34,872 nucleotides of DNA from Bacteriovoracaceae bacterium (GTDB lineage Bacteria > Bdellovibrionota > Bacteriovoracia > Bacteriovoracales > Bacteriovoracaceae), in contig CANGAC010000010.1 of assembly GCA_947451425.1 (NCBI GenBank), positions 1 through 34,872 of the forward strand, read 5' to 3'. The notes below the pieces were generated by a model. The model was not told the DNA's origin and ran no database searches. It worked only from the letters and a program-made list of their open reading frames with translations. This document shows positions 1 to 7,731 of the stretch, piece after piece. The position numbers and the translations under genes were made by a program. Numbering within the stretch: the stretch's first letter is position 1; each line of letters opens with the position of its first letter.

Positions 1-851
1 TGAAAGACGGGAATAAGTTCTATTTCAATTCAAGCCTTGATCGCGTCGACTATATCTGGGAAGGATTGAAGAACGCTCGTCAGGATCTTATTTCTCCTGT
101 GGCATACGAAGATTTCCGTATTCTTCTTGTTCAGTATGACCACCACCAGAAAAGAAAAGAATGGTTCTTCCGTCATAAGATTCTCGACGCTCTGAACTGG
201 TTCGCTCTTCCCGTCATCTTCCTCTTCAGCGCTTATCTTATTCAGGTGCGTGAAGTTCTCATTCATCAACAGGGAATGTATTTCTTCCGCCTGTTTATGT
301 TCTCCCTTCTTATCATTCTCATGACCACGGTTCTCTTCTCTCTCGGTCTCAAGAAATTTATCTTTGACCGTAAGATTGCTGAACAGCTTGATGATCCTTC
401 GAAAGAAAAAGCGCGTGATCTGGAATTTGAAGGTGTGATCCTTCATCGCTCGAAGCTCCTTCAGATGGTTTTCTCAAGTTTTCTCTTTACCTTCGTGGTC
501 TACTCAGACATCAATCTCTATTCGATCACGAAAGTGAAGGATGATATTGCCAGCATGGATCTCAAGAAAGGTCGCTCAATCGTCATTGATAACCGTTACA
601 ACTGTTTTAACTGCCGCTACGAACTGAAAGATGGTGATGCCGTGATCTTTGGTAAAGGCTACATCGGACAAATCATGGCCAAGGGCGGAGACATGGTCGG
701 TGAAGTGTCACAAGACAAAACTGGTCGTATGATTGCCAGTGAGAACATCCAGGAAGTTCCTGCAGGGTTTGTTGCCATAAAAGCTGCCAACGGAAAGGAT
801 ATCGTTTTTGTCAGGACTGAAGAGTTAATAGGTAAAATCCGCCGAGACTAG
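1..851 (+). CDS. Membrane protein with signal-peptidase-I-like (S26) C-terminal domain, 5' end outside window
   Basis: The frame is open to the left edge, so the true start is outside the window or exactly at it (the first visible bases could complete a ?TG codon). About 282 residues are visible. Three hydrophobic segments lie near visible residues 61-82, 92-115 and 150-170. The C-terminal ~100 residues follow the order of S26 signal peptidases: a Ser-Met pair (about 184-185) before LKKGRSIVID, then a GDAVIF strand, a GGD turn, a VPAGF strand and a terminal LIGKI. By this alignment the position of the catalytic Lys (KR in active enzymes) is Gly-Gln, and the usual GDNxxSxDSR box is missing. 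This suggests an inactive or divergent relative. A CFNC pair at about 201-204 could bind metal or form a disulfide. The S26 assignment is an inference from motif order, and the molecular role is unknown. Confidence 0.6.
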   Translation, partial: KDGNKFYFNSSLDRVDYIWEGLKNARQDLISPVAYEDFRILLVQYDHHQKRKEWFFRHKILDALNWFALPVIFLFSAYLIQVREVLIHQQGMYFFRLFMFSLLIILMTTVLFSLGLKKFIFDRKIAEQLDDPSKEKARDLEFEGVILHRSKLLQMVFSSFLFTFVVYSDINLYSITKVKDDIASMDLKKGRSIVIDNRYNCFNCRYELKDGDAVIFGKGYIGQIMAKGGDMVGEVSQDKTGRMIASENIQEVPAGFVAIKAANGKDIVFVRTEELIGKIRRD

Positions 852-856
852 GTCCC

Positions 857-886
857 TTTTCACAAATTTTTATCTCCCGGTATAAT
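857..886 (+). promoter_or_regulatory. Candidate promoter inside the terminator stem-loop, for the beta-barrel gene
   Basis: A perfect TATAAT lies at 881-886, overlapping the ascending arm and loop of the terminator. The -35 match is weak (TTTTCA at 857-862, 18-bp spacer). Initiation near 893 would give an RNA lacking the ascending arm, so the GGGAG site at 907-911 would be free for translation from 919. Confidence 0.45.
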
Positions 887-918
887 TGAGCAACACTCAT
901 TTTACCGGGAGTTTTTTT
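874..918 (+). terminator. Intrinsic terminator of the first gene, overlapping the next gene's ribosome-binding site
   Basis: A perfect 9-bp stem (CTCCCGGTA at 874-882 with TACCGGGAG at 903-911) is followed by seven T residues (912-918). The descending arm contains GGGAG, which is also the only good ribosome-binding site for the ATG at 919. Read-through RNA from upstream would therefore be terminated and would also have this site buried. Confidence 0.8.
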
Positions 919-1515
919 ATGCAAAGGTTTCTCGGATTTCTTCTCATTTCATTCGTGTTCGTTGCTTCACAGGCCAGAGCTGATCTCCTGATTGAGCCAG
1001 TCGTGGGTTACTCCATGGGCATCAATGGAGAATTTGCTAAGGGTAAGGTCTCTGGCGGGGGAACTACCACCAAAGATTCTTTCTCAGGTGGGAGCGGAGG
1101 TTCCTTTGGCGGTCGTCTCGGATTCCAGAAATTAGGTTTCCAGATCGGTGCTGACTATCTCCATAGTTCGATCAACCCTGATGACAAGGCTTTGAAGGGG
1201 AATCTTTCTTTTGATGAATGGGCGGGCTTCGTAGGTTTTGAGTTTCCGATCCTTCTTCGCGTCTACGGCGGATATATTTTCTCAGCGGAAGGTCAGGGGA
1301 AATACGTTTCAGCTGGAACGACTCAGAAGCTAACTTTAAAAGACGGTTCAGGAGTTAAAGCAGGACTTGGTTTTACTCTCTTACCTTTCCTCGATATCAA
1401 CCTTGAATATCGCCACGGAACTTTTGGTGAGTGGAAAGCCGGATCGACGAAAGTCACCGGTGACGTAAACTACAGCGTCTATATGATTGGTCTCTCTCTT
1501 CCGTTCACAATCTAA
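919..1515 (+). CDS. Small outer-membrane beta-barrel protein
   Basis: This is a 198-residue protein. The ATG at 919 was chosen over an in-frame start 11 codons upstream because GGGAG sits seven bases before it and a signal peptide begins there directly. The signal peptide has a short basic start, the core FLGFLLISFVFVA and an ARA cleavage site near residue 21. The mature part alternates polar and hydrophobic residues, is rich in Gly and aromatics, and has serine/glycine-rich loops near residues 45-60. It ends in a hydrophobic strand (IGLSLPFTI) of the kind read by the BAM machinery. Its size fits the 8-strand OmpA-like/OmpW-like porin-fold class. No binding function can be assigned. It sits between two terminators, so it is probably monocistronic. 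Confidence 0.7.
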   Translation: MQRFLGFLLISFVFVASQARADLLIEPVVGYSMGINGEFAKGKVSGGGTTTKDSFSGGSGGSFGGRLGFQKLGFQIGADYLHSSINPDDKALKGNLSFDEWAGFVGFEFPILLRVYGGYIFSAEGQGKYVSAGTTQKLTLKDGSGVKAGLGFTLLPFLDINLEYRHGTFGEWKAGSTKVTGDVNYSVYMIGLSLPFTI

Positions 1516-1525
1516 GCACAAATAA

Positions 1526-1555
1526 GAAGGCCCTCTTTCGAGGGCCTTTCTTTTT
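1526..1555. terminator. Bidirectional terminator between convergent genes
   Basis: AAGGCCCTC (1527-1535) pairs with GAGGGCCTT (1540-1548) around a TTTC loop. T residues follow on the plus strand, and A residues before the stem give a U-run on the minus strand. It separates the beta-barrel gene from the convergent ferredoxin gene. Confidence 0.85.
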
Positions 1556-1940
1556 ATCCTGCATCTTCTTTTATTTTTTCTGTTTTTTCCTGTTCCTCAA
1601 CATAGAGCTGAGAAGCAATCGTCTCATTCCCCCAGGCGATGAAAGCATCGTCATGTTGGTACATGGTGATGGTTTCCCAGGGACAATCTTGTGAGCAGTT
1701 CTGGCAACCGATACAGCGCTGAAGATCAATCTCCACCATCTGCTGATAGCCAGGGTTCTTCGCATCCGGACCAGGAACAAGTTCGATGCAATCAACCGGA
1801 CAACCGGCAATACAGACTTCACAACCAGTACAGCCTGATTGGTGAACAACTGCGATGAGTTTTGGTGGTTTCTTACCCTTTCTTTGTGGCTTAAAACGGG
1901 CCGTGTGAAACGGGTTCTCTACCTTGATGTTATCGCTCAT
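1554..1940 (-). CDS. Ferredoxin with two [4Fe-4S] clusters (RnfB-like)
   Basis: This is a 128-residue protein. The ATG at 1940 was preferred to an in-frame codon 28 positions upstream because AAGGA lies just before it and the upstream extension looks non-conserved. Two CxxCxxCxxxC motifs are visible, at Cys37/40/43/47 and Cys76/79/82/86, each followed by Pro, which is the classical bacterial double-cluster ferredoxin pattern. The basic N-terminal tail and the GCTGCEVC sequence resemble the ferredoxin region of Rnf-type electron-transfer proteins. It should carry low-potential electrons in the cytoplasm, but the partner is not in the window. The gene stands alone, convergent with the beta-barrel gene and divergent from icmF. 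Confidence 0.85.
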   Translation of the reverse strand: MSDNIKVENPFHTARFKPQRKGKKPPKLIAVVHQSGCTGCEVCIAGCPVDCIELVPGPDAKNPGYQQMVEIDLQRCIGCQNCSQDCPWETITMYQHDDAFIAWGNETIASQLYVEEQEKTEKIKEDAG

Positions 1941-2050
1941 ATTTTTCCTTAGCTTAGAACAATCCCGATTATACACGGGCCGGTAAAACCTATAAAGGGT
2001 TTCCGCTCGATTTCGGGAAGACATTAGAGCGTTCTAGAGATAAAACTTAG

Positions 2051-2079
2051 TCGACAAAACAGCAACCAAATAATAAATA
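2051..2079 (+). promoter_or_regulatory. Weak candidate promoter for icmF
   Basis: TCGACA (2051-2056) differs from TTGACA at one position and is followed 17 bases later by an AT-rich TAAATA-type element (2074-2079). The 169-base gap between divergent genes must hold a promoter in each direction, but the -10 match is poor. Confidence 0.25.
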
Positions 2080-2109
2080 TTTACAGTCTTTTTCCGGGGA
2101 TATTATTCC

Positions 2110-5100
2110 ATGACAACTCGCAAACTCCGCTTTGTCACAGCTGCCAGCCTTTTCGATGGCCATGATGCCTCCATCAACATCATGAGAAGGCTTCTTCAAT
2201 CAAAAGGGGTTGAGGTCATTCACCTGGGCCACAATCGCTCTGCCCTGGATGTGGTGGAAGCAGCCCTTGCCGAAGACGCTCACGCTATCGCGCTCTCGTC
2301 TTATCAGGGCGGGCATATGGAGTACTTCACGTATGTTCGCGAACTCCTGGATCAGAACGGTGGAAAGAATGTCCGGATTTTTGGCGGCGGAGGTGGCGTT
2401 ATCACTCCTCCGGAAATGCATGAGCTTCATAAACGCGGCATCACCCGGATCTATCACCCTAATGATGGAACGGCACTGGGGCTTAATGGAATTATCGATG
2501 ACATGATCGCCAAGTGTGATTACTCAACGATCGATGACTTTGATTTTAAAAAACTTCCGGGTAAAAAGCTTTCATCTTACGAAATGGCCAAGGTCATTAC
2601 CTTCATCGAAGACAAGCGCGAGTTTCCTTTTCCAGTTACCGCCGCGAACATTCCCGTCTTCGGAATTACCGGAACCGGTGGCGCCGGGAAATCTTCTCTC
2701 ATTGATGAACTTCTTCTTCGCTTTCACAGATATTATCCAAACAAAAAAGTGGCCCTCGTTTCTGTTGATCCGACGAAAAAGAAAAACCAGGGCGCCCTTC
2801 TGGGGGACCGGATCCGTCTTGGTTCTGCGAGCTATGATAATTTTTATGTGCGCTCTCTTGCGACCCGCGACTCGTCGAATGAACTTTCTCCGGAAATCCG
2901 GAAAGTAGTTCAATTCCTGAAGTCACAGCCGGTAGATCTTATTCTCGTCGAGACATCCGGTATCGGTCAGGCCTCAGATGAGATCACGAAAGTCGCGGAT
3001 AAAACTTTATACGTGATGACTCCCGAGTATGGGGCTTCTACTCAGCTTGAAAAAATTGAGATGCTTGAAGTGGCGGATTTTATCGCCGTCAACAAATTTG
3101 AAAAACCACGTTCAGAAGACGCTCTCCGTGACGTGAGAAAACAATATCGCAGAAATAAACAACTCTTCGCAGGTCATCCCGGTTCTCCTGAAGACCAGGA
3201 TCTTCCTGTCTTCGGAACCATGGCCTCGAAGTTCAACGACGTGGGAGTCAACGCTCTCTTTCAGGAAATCGTGAAAGCGGTGAACTTCCCTACAGCAGCT
3301 GATCTCGCGAAAATTCCGGTTGAACGTGCCCCCACTAAAAAACAATCGATCATCCCAGCTTCCCGGATCAATTATCTTCAGGGAATTTCCGACACGCTTA
3401 AGACTTACAACAAGAAAACTCAGGAGTCGGTAGAAAAACTCCGTCGCTATGAAGCCCTCGTTGCCGTAGAAAAAATTCTTTCTGAGAAATCTGTGTCAGA
3501 GAATAAGTTGAGTGTAGAAAAAGAACTCACGACAGAACTTTCCGCACTGAAAGAATTCGATAACATCGTCGATCAGTACACTAAAGGCGAATACACTTAC
3601 GTCGTTCGTGGCAAGGATATTAAGTCTTCCACGAAATACGAATCACTCTCGCACTCCATGATCTCGAAAGTGGGATTTCCGAAATTTCATTATCCTTCTG
3701 AGAAATATCATTTTGTCCGGAACCAGAATCTTCCGGGCTTCTATCCTTTTGCGGCCGGAGTCTTCCCGTTTAAGCGTGCCGATGAAGATCCGAAGCGCCA
3801 GTTTGCCGGGGAAGGCGGGCCATCCCGCACGAATGCCCGTTTCCACTACCTCTCGAAAAATGATACGGCCAAGCGTCTTTCTACTGCCTTTGATTCCGTC
3901 ACCCTTTATGGTGAAGATCCGGCGACTCGTCCGGATATTTACGGAAAAGTCGGTGAGTCCGGAGTTTCCATCTGTACTCTTGAAGACATGATGGACCTCT
4001 ATAAAGGATTTGATCTTCTCTCACCTTCAACATCCGTTTCCATGACGATCAACGGACCGGCCCCGATTATTCTCGCGATGTTCATGAATACGGCCATCAA
4101 TCGCTCTCTCCCGGAAAATGACCAGGAGAACAGAGAGAAGATGGTGGAAGTGATGAAGCAGGTCCGTGGAACTGTCCAGGCCGATATTCTGAAAGAAGAC
4201 CAGGCCCAGAACACTTGTATTTTCTCCCTTGAGTTTGCACTCAAGATGATGGGAGATGTTCAGGAATTTTTCTGTAAGCACAAAATCAGAAATTACTACA
4301 CCGTCTCGATTTCCGGTTATCACATTGCTGAAGCGGGGGCGAATCCTATTACCCAGCTTGCTCTCACACTTTCTAACGGCTTTACCTACGTTGAGTACTA
4401 TCTCTCGCGTGGTCTACCCGTGGATGACTTCTGCGAGAATCTTTCGTTCTTCTTCTCCAATGGTCTGGATCCTGAGTACACCGTCCTTGGCCGTGTTGCT
4501 CGTAAGATCTGGGCGGTAGCGATGAAAGAAAGATACGGAGCTTCGGATAAATCACAAAAGCTTAAGTATCACATTCAGACTTCCGGCCGTTCCCTTCACG
4601 CTCAGGAAATCGATTTCAACGACATCAGAACGACTCTTCAGGCGTTCATGGCGCTTTCTGATAATTGTAATTCTCTTCACACAAATGCGTACGATGAAGC
4701 CATCACTACGCCGACAGAAGAGTCAGTGAGACGAGCGATGGCGATCCAGCTCATTATCAACCGTGAATTTGGTCTCAACAAAACCGATAACCCTATGCAG
4801 GGCTCTTACATTGTCGAAGAGCTTTCTGATCTAGTGGAAGAGGCAGTTCTTGCGGAATTTGAAAGAATCTCGGACAAGGGCGGTGTTCTTGGTTCCATGG
4901 AATCTATGTACCAGCGTGGGAAGATCCAGGAAGAATCACTTTATTATGAAACGCTGAAGGACACGGGTGCATATCCGATTATCGGCGTGAACACTTTCCT
5001 TCCGGAAAAACAGGCAGAGTGGAAGCCGATTGAGATGTCCCGGGCATCCAATGAAGAAAAGAATGAGCAGATCAGGCGCCTTGAAGTTTTCAAGGCAAAA

Positions 5101-5262
5101 AACAAAACCCGTTCTGCAGATTGCCTGAAAAAACTAAGAGACACTGCACTCGCCGGTGGAAATATTTTTGAAGAGCTCCTCACAGCAGTCCGTTATTGCA
5201 GCTTAGGCGAGATCACTTCCGTCCTCTATGAAGTGGGTGGCCGCTATAGAAGGAACATGTAA
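2110..5262 (+). CDS. icmF: Fused isobutyryl-CoA mutase IcmF with built-in G-protein chaperone
   Basis: The 1050-residue protein has the IcmF domain order. An N-terminal cobalamin-binding domain carries Asp16-x-His18 in DGHDAS. A MeaB-type GTPase follows, with a P-loop around 188-196 (GTGGAGKSS), and then a CoA mutase barrel from about residue 480 onward. IcmF interconverts isobutyryl-CoA and n-butyryl-CoA using adenosylcobalamin, and its GTPase domain guards cofactor loading. The sequence GTVQADILKEDQAQNT places Gln700 where methylmalonyl-CoA mutases have the carboxylate-binding Arg of ARGT. This fits a butyryl/isobutyryl rather than a methylmalonyl substrate. HIQTSGRSLHAQE is the conserved mutase core. 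The ribosome-binding site is GGGGA. The TAA stop shares its last A with the ATG of the adenosyltransferase gene, so the two are translationally coupled. A role in branched-chain amino-acid or fatty-acid breakdown is inferred. Confidence 0.95.
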   Translation: MTTRKLRFVTAASLFDGHDASINIMRRLLQSKGVEVIHLGHNRSALDVVEAALAEDAHAIALSSYQGGHMEYFTYVRELLDQNGGKNVRIFGGGGGVITPPEMHELHKRGITRIYHPNDGTALGLNGIIDDMIAKCDYSTIDDFDFKKLPGKKLSSYEMAKVITFIEDKREFPFPVTAANIPVFGITGTGGAGKSSLIDELLLRFHRYYPNKKVALVSVDPTKKKNQGALLGDRIRLGSASYDNFYVRSLATRDSSNELSPEIRKVVQFLKSQPVDLILVETSGIGQASDEITKVADKTLYVMTPEYGASTQLEKIEMLEVADFIAVNKFEKPRSEDALRDVRKQYRRNKQLFAGHPGSPEDQDLPVFGTMASKFNDVGVNALFQEIVKAVNFPTAADLAKIPVERAPTKKQSIIPASRINYLQGISDTLKTYNKKTQESVEKLRRYEALVAVEKILSEKSVSENKLSVEKELTTELSALKEFDNIVDQYTKGEYTYVVRGKDIKSSTKYESLSHSMISKVGFPKFHYPSEKYHFVRNQNLPGFYPFAAGVFPFKRADEDPKRQFAGEGGPSRTNARFHYLSKNDTAKRLSTAFDSVTLYGEDPATRPDIYGKVGESGVSICTLEDMMDLYKGFDLLSPSTSVSMTINGPAPIILAMFMNTAINRSLPENDQENREKMVEVMKQVRGTVQADILKEDQAQNTCIFSLEFALKMMGDVQEFFCKHKIRNYYTVSISGYHIAEAGANPITQLALTLSNGFTYVEYYLSRGLPVDDFCENLSFFFSNGLDPEYTVLGRVARKIWAVAMKERYGASDKSQKLKYHIQTSGRSLHAQEIDFNDIRTTLQAFMALSDNCNSLHTNAYDEAITTPTEESVRRAMAIQLIINREFGLNKTDNPMQGSYIVEELSDLVEEAVLAEFERISDKGGVLGSMESMYQRGKIQEESLYYETLKDTGAYPIIGVNTFLPEKQAEWKPIEMSRASNEEKNEQIRRLEVFKAKNKTRSADCLKKLRDTALAGGNIFEELLTAVRYCSLGEITSVLYEVGGRYRRNM

Positions 5263-5834
5263 TGAAAAAGATCTATACCAAGACCGGCGATCAGGGAGAC
5301 ACGGGACTCGTGAGCGGGACGCGTATTTCCAAGGCTGATCCCAGGATAGACCTTTACGGTGAACTGGATGATTTCAATTCCCGTCTGGGCTTTGCCATTG
5401 CTCTCATTGATAATGAGAAAGCACTCTCAAGTTCCATTACGATTCTTCACCATCTCCAGTCTGCCGTTTTCGATCTGGGATCCAACCTTGCGTGCGAAGC
5501 CCCTAAAAGATTGGAATACAAACTTCCGCAGATCACAGAGGGTTTCATCAAAGAGCTTGAGCAGGAAATTGACCGTTTGGAAAATGAACTCAGTCCTTTA
5601 AAGCATTTCATTCTCCCTGGCGGAACTCAAGCAGCAGCTGCCTTCCACGTCGCCAGAACCGGTGCCAGGAATGTAGAAAGGAAGTTAGTGAAATTTACGG
5701 CCGAAACCGGGGAAGACGCACCGATTCTGGGACTGATCCTACTGAATCGCACTTCGGATTATCTTTTTGTCCTCGCCCGCTATGTGAATAAAGTGCAGGG
5801 TGGAGCCGAGAAGAGCTGGATTCCAAGAAAGTAA
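5262..5834 (+). CDS. pduO: PduO-type ATP:cob(I)alamin adenosyltransferase
   Basis: This 190-residue protein begins with the family signature KIYTKTGDQGDTGL (ATP-binding loop), followed by a conserved Gly-Thr-Arg and YGELDDFNS. The rest is the expected helical bundle, with HFILPGGTQAAAAFHVART in the second half. It transfers the adenosyl group of ATP to cob(I)alamin, making the cofactor of IcmF. The ATG overlaps the icmF stop codon (TAATG), so enzyme and cofactor supply are made from one transcript. Its TAA stop abuts the TAA of the convergent FHA gene with no base between them (TAATTA). No B12 synthesis genes are nearby, so the cell may salvage corrinoids, but the window cannot show this. Confidence 0.95.
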   Translation: MKKIYTKTGDQGDTGLVSGTRISKADPRIDLYGELDDFNSRLGFAIALIDNEKALSSSITILHHLQSAVFDLGSNLACEAPKRLEYKLPQITEGFIKELEQEIDRLENELSPLKHFILPGGTQAAAAFHVARTGARNVERKLVKFTAETGEDAPILGLILLNRTSDYLFVLARYVNKVQGGAEKSWIPRK

Positions 5835-6623
5835 TTACTGCTGCTTCTGATGAAGGTCTTCAATCCCCGAAATCTTCTCTCCGACTGTGTAGCGCATGAA
5901 CTTCTGTGACATGAGATAAGCGGCAATCACCGCAACTTCCATGATCGTTAAGATCACAACTTTACTGGCGGCTATGTTACCCGACGAGATTCCAAGAAAT
6001 CCTCCGCCATTGATCATTTTATTCACAAAATAAACCGGGAGTAAAATCATCGATAAAAGAATCGAGAGATCAATGACGAATGAGAACGAGGAAAGAACCG
6101 GAGACTTGGATTTTATTTCGTCTTTCGACAGTTTAATCCGCGTTCTGGCACGTTTCCTGACATCAACTTCCTGGGCAGAATAGATTGAACTTTTCTCTCC
6201 CGGGTGATTTTTGTTCCAGGTCTGGTTTTTATCCCGCGCACCGGTAAAATCCGCTTTCAGTTCATATTGGACGCGGTCTTTGAATGGTCCAGGGAAAGTC
6301 AGCAGTTCAATTAACCGTTGATCCATCTTGGAGGCGAGAAGCGTAATGAAGGTATCACCCACTTTGATTTCATCGCCTATGAATATTTCTGAATGATCAA
6401 TTCTGATTCCGTTGAGGTAGGTTCCGTTTTTTGAACCCAGATCAATCAGTTCCAGCCGGTCTTCTTTGAGAATGAGCCGACAATGTTTGCCACTCATTTT
6501 TGAATCTTCCAGGACATAATCAACTTCGGAACTCCGGCCAAAAGTCACATACTGAGCGAGGCCCGCTGAAATTTCCGAACGGATGTTGAGTTTCGTATTC
6601 ACGATTTGTAGAACTGCTTTCAA
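5835..6623 (-). CDS. FHA-domain protein with C-terminal RDD-like membrane domain
   Basis: A TTG start at 6623, with GGAG seven bases upstream and just past the grxB stop, gives 262 residues. Longer in-frame starts would run through grxB and are unlikely. An FHA domain fills residues 1-100 with Gly29-Arg30, SGKH (44-47) and KNGT (65-68), the residues that grip a phosphothreonine peptide. A basic linker (about 120-175) follows, then two hydrophobic segments (176-201 and 221-239). The pattern of a helix with Asp, a second helix and then RYTVGEKISGI resembles RDD-family membrane domains, although the typical Arg is not evident. It is probably an inner-membrane protein that docks a phosphorylated partner at the cytoplasmic face. 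It is cotranscribed with grxB. Confidence 0.8.
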   Translation of the reverse strand: MKAVLQIVNTKLNIRSEISAGLAQYVTFGRSSEVDYVLEDSKMSGKHCRLILKEDRLELIDLGSKNGTYLNGIRIDHSEIFIGDEIKVGDTFITLLASKMDQRLIELLTFPGPFKDRVQYELKADFTGARDKNQTWNKNHPGEKSSIYSAQEVDVRKRARTRIKLSKDEIKSKSPVLSSFSFVIDLSILLSMILLPVYFVNKMINGGGFLGISSGNIAASKVVILTIMEVAVIAAYLMSQKFMRYTVGEKISGIEDLHQKQQ

Positions 6624-6624
6624 A

Positions 6625-7257
6625 TTAACTCCAAAGATCCTGATGATAGTTAAACTGACATAACTCTTTGACTGACTGAAGATACGCATGGATCTTGTCA
6701 GGAAATTGAAATTCCGGGACAACGTAAAGTCCCCAAAGATGGGCGGCGATCATAATGTCTTTCAATGTTAAGTTAGCTGATTCAAAAAAAGGTTCAAGAT
6801 TTTTTTCCAGATTCATGAGCAGGGGAAGCAGTTCTTCTTTGAATGCCGGAGCTTTTTTCACCAGATCTTTAAATGGTCCGCGTTTTTCTTCTTTCTGTTT
6901 CTGAAAATAGGCCCGGGCAGACGGAGTAAACTCCGCCGTTTGTATCCAGTAAGGCATCGCGAGTGAATGGACAGCGTTGTTCACGTCTTTGATGAAAGCT
7001 TCAGCTTTTGAAAGATCGGCGTTAGATTGCAGTTTGTTCTTCACATCAAGGCGCCGGATAATATCAAGACTTTCCCGCATGGGAACGGCATCGAAGCTCA
7101 TGATGGGCAGGATTTTTACACCAATCAAATCAGTGGGAGTTTTAAGATCATCATAGGCCAGAGGCCTTGAATCATACGGGAGATTCAGAAATCCCAGGGA
7201 CATCCGGACCCGAACGCAGTACGGACAATGCACATAATGATAAAGGACTAACCCCAT
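6625..7257 (-). CDS. grxB: Glutaredoxin 2 (GST-fold)
   Basis: The 210-residue protein opens with a thioredoxin-like strand and the active site Cys11-Pro-Tyr-Cys14. The glutathione-site cis-Pro segment (KILPIMSFD) and an acidic ESLDII helix follow. The C-terminal ~120 residues are all-helical, as in the glutaredoxin 2/GST fold. The length matches E. coli GrxB (about 215). It reduces protein and small-molecule disulfides with glutathione in the cytoplasm. An AGGGA ribosome-binding site precedes the ATG at 7257. The gene is followed after one base by the TTG of the FHA-protein gene. No glutathione synthesis genes are in the window. Confidence 0.9.
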   Translation of the reverse strand: MGLVLYHYVHCPYCVRVRMSLGFLNLPYDSRPLAYDDLKTPTDLIGVKILPIMSFDAVPMRESLDIIRRLDVKNKLQSNADLSKAEAFIKDVNNAVHSLAMPYWIQTAEFTPSARAYFQKQKEEKRGPFKDLVKKAPAFKEELLPLLMNLEKNLEPFFESANLTLKDIMIAAHLWGLYVVPEFQFPDKIHAYLQSVKELCQFNYHQDLWS

Positions 7258-7337
7258 AAACTTCCCTGTTCCTGAGTATTATAGGTCTAAGTGCTCAGGA
7301 ATCCAATCCTTCGGGCGCAATTGATCAGTTCAGGACG

Positions 7338-7366
7338 TTGTAATTGTGGTAAACTGGCTGTACAAA
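7338..7366 (+). promoter_or_regulatory. Candidate promoter for the iscA-like/ygfZ operon
   Basis: TTGTAA (7338-7343), a 17-bp spacer and TACAAA (7361-7366) lie 28 bases before the ATG at 7394. Each hexamer matches consensus at four of six positions. Confidence 0.35.
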
Positions 7367-7393
7367 AGTCCCGTATTGCGGAGAAAAACTCTT

Positions 7394-7729
7394 ATGGAAC
7401 AATCACTTATCGAAATCACACCAAAGGCGCTGGAAGAGATCCAGGTCATTGCCCGTAATGAAAATCCAGATGGCAACAAAGGTTTGCGCCTGGCCGTTAC
7501 TGGCGGTGGATGTTCAGGTCTTTCCTATAAGATCGAATTCAGTGAACAGAAGCCCAAAGATAACATTCTCGATTTCAGTGGCGTAAAAGTTTTCGTGGAT
7601 CCTAAGTCACTCATCTATCTCAAGGGTATTGTGCTTGATTATAAAGATGGTCTTAATGGCAAAGGCTTCGTCTTTGATAATCCGAATGCGAAGAACACTT
7701 GCGGCTGCGGAGAATCTTTCTCCGTCTGA
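7394..7729 (+). CDS. A-type iron-sulfur carrier (IscA/ErpA family)
   Basis: The ATG at 7394 is preferred over an in-frame codon 16 positions upstream, because it gives the canonical start of this family and has GGAG about ten bases upstream. The protein has 111 residues. Cys40 (in GGGCSGLSY) and the CGCG pair (Cys103 and Cys105) are the three cluster ligands of A-type carriers. The family receives a cluster from a scaffold such as IscU and passes it to apo-proteins. Sequence alone does not separate IscA, ErpA and SufA. The next gene, two bases downstream, encodes a YgfZ domain, a known partner activity in [4Fe-4S] protein maturation. Confidence 0.93.
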   Translation: MEQSLIEITPKALEEIQVIARNENPDGNKGLRLAVTGGGCSGLSYKIEFSEQKPKDNILDFSGVKVFVDPKSLIYLKGIVLDYKDGLNGKGFVFDNPNAKNTCGCGESFSV

Positions 7730-7731
7730 AC

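Noticed and set aside
1941-2024. 28-codon N-terminal extension of the ferredoxin
   Set aside because: No ribosome-binding site, and AAGGA with a normal start lies at 1940.
6624-6722. 33-codon N-terminal extension of the FHA protein
   Set aside because: It would run inside grxB in another frame. A TTG with GGAG just after the grxB stop is better.
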